Assembly: GCA_905221605.1 (NCBI GenBank)
Contig: CAJNDS010002523.1
Span: 2,106,300 to 2,118,799, forward strand
Source of the DNA: Symbiodinium natans
Lineage: Eukaryota > Sar > Dinophyceae > Suessiales > Symbiodiniaceae
DNA: 12,500 nucleotides
Direction of reading: 5' to 3'
Positions 1 to 6,400 of the stretch are shown one piece after another. The position numbers and the translations under genes were made by a program. Position 1 is the stretch's first letter. Each line of letters begins with the position of its first letter. Under the pieces are notes generated by a model. That model was given only the letters and a program-made list of their open reading frames with translations. It did not search any database and was not told the origin of the DNA.

Positions 1-257
1 TTAGGGGGTGTGTGGTTTAGGGTCCCGAGCCCAGTGGGTTTATGTAGGGAAGGTTTGGGCGCCCTGTTCAGATTCAGGGCCAAGCACCCTACATCCGAAA
101 CCCTCAACCCCTAATCCCGAAACCCTAACCCTGAACCACGACTGTTTTGGCCGCAGGACGTAGTTAGTGAAAAAAAACGAAAATTGAGCCCTCAGCCTTA
201 CATGCAGCTTGGGGTGGTATAGCAACATAGAATTCTTCTTCAAGAAGCCCAGTAGAG

Positions 258-375
258 CCCTAAACCCTAAAACCCTGAAACCCTGAAACACTGAAGCCCT
301 GAAACCCTGAAACCCTGAAGCCCTGAAACCCTGAACCCTGAAACCCTGAAACCCTGAACCCTAAACCCTAAACCC
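258..375. repeat. CCCTGAAA array next to CCCTAAA units
   Basis: An 8-mer variant, CCCTGAAA, predominates from about 272 to 356 with single changes (ACTGAAG, CCCTGAAC), bordered by CCCTAAA units. It lies just 3' of the EF-hand 2 exon. Below it, 1-257 contains a few scattered TTTAGGG/CCCTAAA units and about 130 nt of unique sequence (130-250) in which I could not confirm an exon. Confidence 0.85.
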
Positions 376-383
376 CCACCCAC

Positions 384-482
384 CTGCGCTTTGCCAGTCC
401 CGCTCAGCTGGGACACACCTTGCACCAGCTCGGCGGCGGATAGGCGGCCGTCGCCCCCAGTGTCCAGCATCTTGAAAAGCTC
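384..482 (-). CDS. Channel exon: EF-hand 2
   Basis: Thirty-three codons: ELFKMLDTGGDGRLSAAELV then QGVSQLSGTGKAQ. Calcium loop DTGGDGRLSAAE has D1, G3, D5, G6, S9 and E12; the missing side chain at position 3 may weaken binding (inference). Acceptor AAAGCAG|GAGC; donor CAG|GTGGGTGG. The first 20 bases of this exon and its acceptor are part of a 29-bp duplication (459-487 and 604-632). The family normally continues with a further helix; I could not place it in 1-383. Confidence 0.92.
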
Positions 483-3400
483 CTGCTTTAGGGTTTATAG
501 GGTTTATAGGGTGTATAGGGTTTAGAAGGTTTGTAGGGTTTATAGGGTTTATAAGGTTTGTAGGGTTTATAAGGTTTATAAGGTTTATAGAGTTCATAGG
601 GTTAGTGTCCAGCATCTTGAAAAGCTCCTGCTGGTTTGGGGCTTAGGAAAATTCAGGGTTTAGGGCTGAGGGCTTAGGGCTTAGGGCTTGGGGCCGTTTA
701 GGGTTTAGGCTTTAGGGTTTCGGTTTTCGGGTATAGGGTCTAGGGTTTAGGCTTTAGGGTCTACGGTACCCTGCACCTTCCGCCCCCTGATTTTCGAAAC
801 GCCCCGCAGGAAGGAGAGGGTCGGGAGGAGCTCCTCGACGTTACTCACGTCCAGCTCCATTGCGGCAAGCCATACCTTCCTCGGCTGCTTGGCCCCTCAA
901 AGCCCTAACCCCTAGGCCCTAAACCCTAAGCCCAAATTTTCAAGCCCCAAACCCTGAACCCTAAACCCTAAACCACAGTCTCTTCGTTGCTTGCAGGGGA
1001 GGAAAGGGGTTGAGGGGTTTAGGGCGCCGTCCTCAGAAGCAGGAGTTGACTGCAAGACAGACATGTTTACACAGGGGTTGAAGGGTTCAGGGTTTAGGGG
1101 CTCAGGGGTTCAGGATCGAAGGTTTGCTAGGTTGAGGGTTGAGGGGCCCAGGGGTGCAGAGCACGCCAGGTAAGCCCAACCCTAAACCCTAAACCCTGAA
1201 CCCTGAGCCCAAAACCAGAAACCCTAAACCCTGAATCCTAAACCCTAAACCCCACATCCCCAAACCCTGAACCCGCAATCGCCCCCAAGATTCACGTCGT
1301 TGTTCTTCATGATCTGCTGGAACTCCTCGCCCCGGCTGGGGTTCGGAGTCGTGATTTCAGGGTTTAGGGTTTAGGGCTAGCCCTAAACCCTAACCCTAAC
1401 CCCTAAACCCTAATTAAACCCTAAACCCTAAACCGGAACTCTGGGTCTCACAGTCACACGTCTCCTCATAGTCGACCTTGCCATCGCCGGAGGTATCCGC
1501 GTCGTGGAAGAGCTCCGACATCTTCGCGACGTGCGCTCGCATGGCTTTCGTCTTCTCGCGCACCATCACGGTGTCATCCAGATACGCCACCTCTCACAGA
1601 GGGGCAGCTTGGGTTGAGAGTAGGGTTTAGGGTTTAGGATTTCGGGTTTGGGGCTTCGGGCAACAGGGTTCTAGAGTGTAAGACTTCAGTTGCAATCGGG
1701 GTCTAGGGGTCCAATTTCATGTCCAGCACAGGCCCGCAACAACAGGACAGACGTCCGAAGGGTGAAGCCTCTGGGCTTTGGGGGTTGGGGTTTTGGGCAT
1801 AGGGTTTTAGGGTTTTAGGGTTTTAGGGTTTTAGGGTTTTAGGGTTTTAGGGTTTTAGGGTTTTAGGGTTTTAGGGTTTTAGGGTTTTAGGGTTTTAGGG
1901 TTTTAGGGTTTTAGGGTTTTAGGGTTTAGGGTTGAGGGTTGAGGGTTCAGGGTTTAGGGCTTTGGGTTTAGGGTTTAGGGTTTAGGGTTTTAGGGTTTAG
2001 GGTTTAGGGTTTAGGGCCTTGAAGGTCTCCTGCATCAGGACCGCGTTGATCACACCAATCACGGCAAAGCCCATGGTCACCTTGTGCATGAGGCAGATCA
2101 CCACCGACCTGAAAATAAGTTGGATGTCAGAGCTTCCCTAAACCCAAAACCCTGAACCCTAGAGCTTTAGCTTGAGGGCTGAGAGTAGTTTTCCACTCAC
2201 TCTAAACTCTAAGCCCGAGATTCCCACCCGGCCCCATGCGGCGCCTTTAACCTTTCCGGTTTCCACAAATGGTCATCTTTCCCTACCCTGAACCCTAAAC
2301 CCCAAACCCTAAACCCTAAACCCTAAACCCTAAACCCTAAACCCTAAAACCGAAACCCAAAAACCCTAAATTCTCAACCACCTAACTCCCTAAACATAAA
2401 GACGTCCTGTGCTGCTACGGGTCCCCCGATTAACCAGCGGATGCCCTGTGCAATCTAGGGATTAGGGTTTAGGGTTTAGGGTTTAGGGTTAGGGTTTAGG
2501 GTTTAGGGTTTAGGGTTTAGGGTTTAGGGTTTAGGGTTTAGGGTTTAGGGTTTAGGGTTTAGGGTTTAGGGTTTAGGGTTTTACGGAGACGGGTTTGTTG
2601 GAGCTTGGAGCCCCCCCCCCCCCCAAGATGCAGAAGGCAAGATACCCCAACAACCCCTAAACCTCTAAACCCAAAGCCCCACAAGGTTTTTAGGGTTTAG
2701 GGTTTAGGGTTTAGGGTTTAGGGTTTAGGGTTTAGGGTTTAGGGTTTAGGGTTTAGGGTTTAGGGTTTAGGGTTTAGTGTTTCGGGTTTAGGGTTTAGGG
2801 TTTAGGGTTTAGGGTTTAGGGTTTAGGGTTTAGGGTTTAGGGGCTGAAATCGGGTTCAGGGATGTTTGTGTTAACCGTGAACTGCTGCTTCCTCAAGTCC
2901 CTGAAACTTGACTCCATAAAAACTCGTCATTGTAGGGTTTAGGGTTTAGGGTTTAGGGTTTAGGGTTTAGGGTTTAGGGTTGAGGGTTGAGGGTTGAGGG
3001 TTGAGGGTTTAGGGTTTAGGCTTTAGGGTTTAGGGCTTCAGTCTTCTTTGTGCAGCTTCCCCGCCATTCGCTGACGTCTTCGACGAGCAGGCGGGTGATG
3101 GGGGCAAAGTTGGCCAGCGTCAGCTCGAATAAGGAGAGGAGGGATCGGCTGAAGGTGCCAAAGTACTCATACCTTTTTTATGGAGGGTTTAGGGTTTAGG
3201 GTTTAGGGTGTAGGGTGTAGGGTTTAGGGCTTAGGGCTTAGGGCTTAGGGCTTGGGGTTTAGGGCTTAGGGCTTAGGGCTTAGGGCTCTCAGAGGTACCA
3301 TCGCTTCAGGGAGTGCAACCCAAGGCTCCCTAAGAGTCCCCACTTCTCCGCAGCCACCCCCGCCATGAGCCCCCATCCCTTAATGGCCCTAGGATGGCCC

Positions 3401-6400
3401 TTAAAGCCCTCTGAAAGATATGTTTCTGGATATGATCCTCTTAAACCCAACAAGGGAAAAATATATAAAATCTATAAAATCTCCCAGGGGCCTACCTAGC
3501 GGCTCATTTCTGGGTCTCGAGGGGCTTTGGAAGAGCTTCCGGGTCAAGAAAACCCAAGACCCCATACCCAAAAACCCTGAATCACCCCCCCCAAAGAATA
3601 CAAAAACCCTGGATTGCAGCGCTCCCAGTTTTGCGGGCACATGTGGGGCTTGCAGGTTTTTGGCATGGCGGGGCGTTTAGCGCATTCTGGGGATTTGCTG
3701 AGGGCCACTGAGGGTTCTAAACCCTAAACCCTAAACCCTAAGTCCTTGCATCGCCAGGGATGGCTTGAGGGATGGGACGCACAGCTTCGTGGCTTAGGGT
3801 TGAAGGCTGAGGATTTCAGAGGCAGGGTTCAGGGTTGGGGCTTGATTTTGGGCCCTTGAGGGTTTTGAAGTAAGGGTTGCTTTAGGGTTGGTTAGGGTTC
3901 TCTAGGGTCTCGAGGGTTTCTATCATGTCTTTATGGTTTAAGGCCTATAGGGTCCTGGGCTTGGTCTTGGCTAAGGGTTTTTTAGGACTTTGGGGTTTGG
4001 GGTTTGGGGTTTAGGGTTTAGGGTTTAGGGTTTAGGGGGGTTTAGGGTTTTCGAGTTTAGGGTTCGGGGTTTAGGGCTCTTTCAGGGCTTAGGCCTCTTT
4101 AAGGCTTTAGGGTTGGAGGGTTGAGGCTGTAAAGTTTAGGGTTTCTCTGCCGGGGCCGGGGCCCCCTTTTGGTGGCGGCACTCCTTCACGCTGATGGCCC
4201 TTTGTCAAGCCCCTGTGAGATGAACGGAGGCCACACCCTGCAAACTCAAAAACAGCCCTAGATCTTGGGGATGTTTCCCCCTTTACATCAGCAGTCTTGA
4301 GTAGGGATTGTAGCAGCCCCTTGTTTCAATCCCTACTAAGGACTGTTAGTGTAAGGGGGAATCTCCCAACCTAGAACCCCTAAAACCCAATGGCGCAGAA
4401 GCTGTGAAGGTTGGACGACCGACCTACGCGGCTTCTGCACCATGTCACAGAGAACCCTTCGCCCGAAACCCTACTTGGAGGTTCAGGGTACTTGTAACCC
4501 AATGATAAGTGCAGCGATAACCCAACGATCAGCCCCCTTAAGCACCCTAGTAGGGCTATAAAGTGGGTCATAAGTACAGTATTAAATGGGTTGCTTTGTA
4601 CCATGATCCTCCAAGTAAACCCGAAACCCTAAACCCGAAACCCTAAACCCGAAACCCTAAACTCGAAACACCTCTGCCCCAGAATCCAAGCGGCACGCGC
4701 AGTTGGGCTGCTTGGTCTGCGGCCTCTGGGTCGAAGAAGTACCCGAACCTTGGGGGAGTGTTTCTTTGCTACTGATTCTGAATAGGGAATGAGGGAATTA
4801 GGGTTTAGGGTTTAGGGTTTAGGGTTTAGGGTTTAGGGTTTAGGGTTTAGCGTTTAGGGTTTAGGGTGCCCTACGTATAATCCCTTAAAGAAGGGACTAG
4901 GGGGCTACAAGTTGCCTCTTTCCCTCATCTAAGAACCGGTGGGTCTCGTGTTGGTTTCGGGGGCTTCAGGCTTAGAGTGCCCTCTTTTAAAGAGAGCTCT
5001 GGAAGGTTGATGGTTTAAGTAGGTTTTTGGGCTTTGTTTTTTTACTCGTTTTTTGGATGAGGTTAGCGTTTAGGGAGTGACTAGGGCTTAGAGTTCAGGG
5101 TTCAAGGCTAAACCCTAAACCCTAAAACCCCAAACTCTGAACCCTAACTTGTTGGAGGCTTCTTGAGGACTACGGGCTTAAGGTTTTTTTTTTTCACAAA
5201 GGTCCTTGAGGGCTTTGAGGGGGTTGAGGCTTGAAGGTTGAGGGCTTCTAAGTACGGGTTTAGGGTTTAGGGTTTAGGGTTTAGGGCTTAGGGTTTAGGG
5301 TTTAGGGTTTAGGGTTGAGGGCTTAGGGCTTAGGGCTTAGGGTTTAGGGTTTAGGGTTTAGGGTTTAGGGTTTAGGGTTTAGGGTTTAGGGTTTAGGGTG
5401 AGGACTGCAGAACCCAGGTGTGGCGATTTGAAACCCTAAATCCGTAGCACCTTCACTCAAGCATAAACCCTCAACGCTAAACACATTTGGGAGTTTACGA
5501 TCATACGGGAAACCTTTTACATACACCCCAAAATAATAGGTTCCTCTAGCAAGGACCCCGATAAGGTATCCCCGAATTTCGGAAGCTCCCACTTTGCTAT
5601 ACACCCAAAAAAAACAATCGGTTCCCCTTCTAACCAAGGACCCCACGAAAGCACCCCTCATTTCGCAAACTAAAATAATCGGTTCCCCTGAAGAACTAAG
5701 GACCCCGGTACCCGAATTTCGGAAATCCCATTTTTACATACCCTAAACCCTAAACCCTGAACCCTAAACCCTAAACCCTAAACCCTGAACCCTCTTTTGG
5801 AGGCAGGGGGGCAGCACTTGCTGTACCACCAGGGCCAGCAGCAGCTGGCAGACGATGAGCAAGGCCATTGTCCAGCCCAAAACCTTGCGGTTTTGGGGTT
5901 TGGGGTTTGGGGTTTAGGGTTTAGGGTTTAGGGTTTAGGGTTTGGGGTTTGCGGCTTGGGGTTTGGGGTTTGGGGTTTGGGGTTTGGGGTTTGGGGTTTA
6001 GGGTTTAGGGTTTAGGGTTTAGGGTTTAGGGTCCGGGGCTCAGGTCGGGTGTAGGGTTTAGGGCTCAGGGTTCATAAGGGCCCTTACCCTGCAGCCGCGT
6101 GTGTTGCTTCTTCCTTGGCAGAGGGAAGGCATAGGGGGTGGAACCACCGACTTGGGAAAAAAAAAAACAGAGATTCCAATGGAGGTCCTGGAGCCTTTGC
6201 GGGGTGTTTAGAGTTGTTGGGGGCTTGTTGGGCTTAGGGGGCCAGTTGAATTGAAGTGCACATCGTGACTAACTTGTGTTGCGGGTTGGCAAGGGAAGGT
6301 ATTGGTGCTTACTCAGGCTCCTGTATGGGGGCCCTACTTTGGAGTAAACCCTGGGATTAAAAAGTATATACTTTTTAGGTATAAGTAGCTATAGTAGGAA

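Noticed and set aside
40-470. Frames rich in GFRVSGFRV and similar repeats (also at 8469-8580 and 10397-10627)
   Set aside because: These are simply TTTAGGG variants translated in one frame; they are repeat products, not proteins.
361-615. Frame encoding INP/NLINP repeats
   Set aside because: It is the translated 9-mer intron array. It would only be expressed by using the duplicated upstream acceptor, so it is treated as a splicing question and not as a gene.
3401-3680. Short overlapping frames on both strands
   Set aside because: Inside the turret/pore intron, with no splice phase that would fit the channel and no signature. Unique sequence of unknown role.
4380-4604. Minus-strand 74-codon frame with a hydrophobic stretch
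   Set aside because: It spans foldback elements 2 and 3 inside an intron; the apparent membrane segment comes from repeat-arm sequence and does not match a missing channel helix, all six of which are accounted for.
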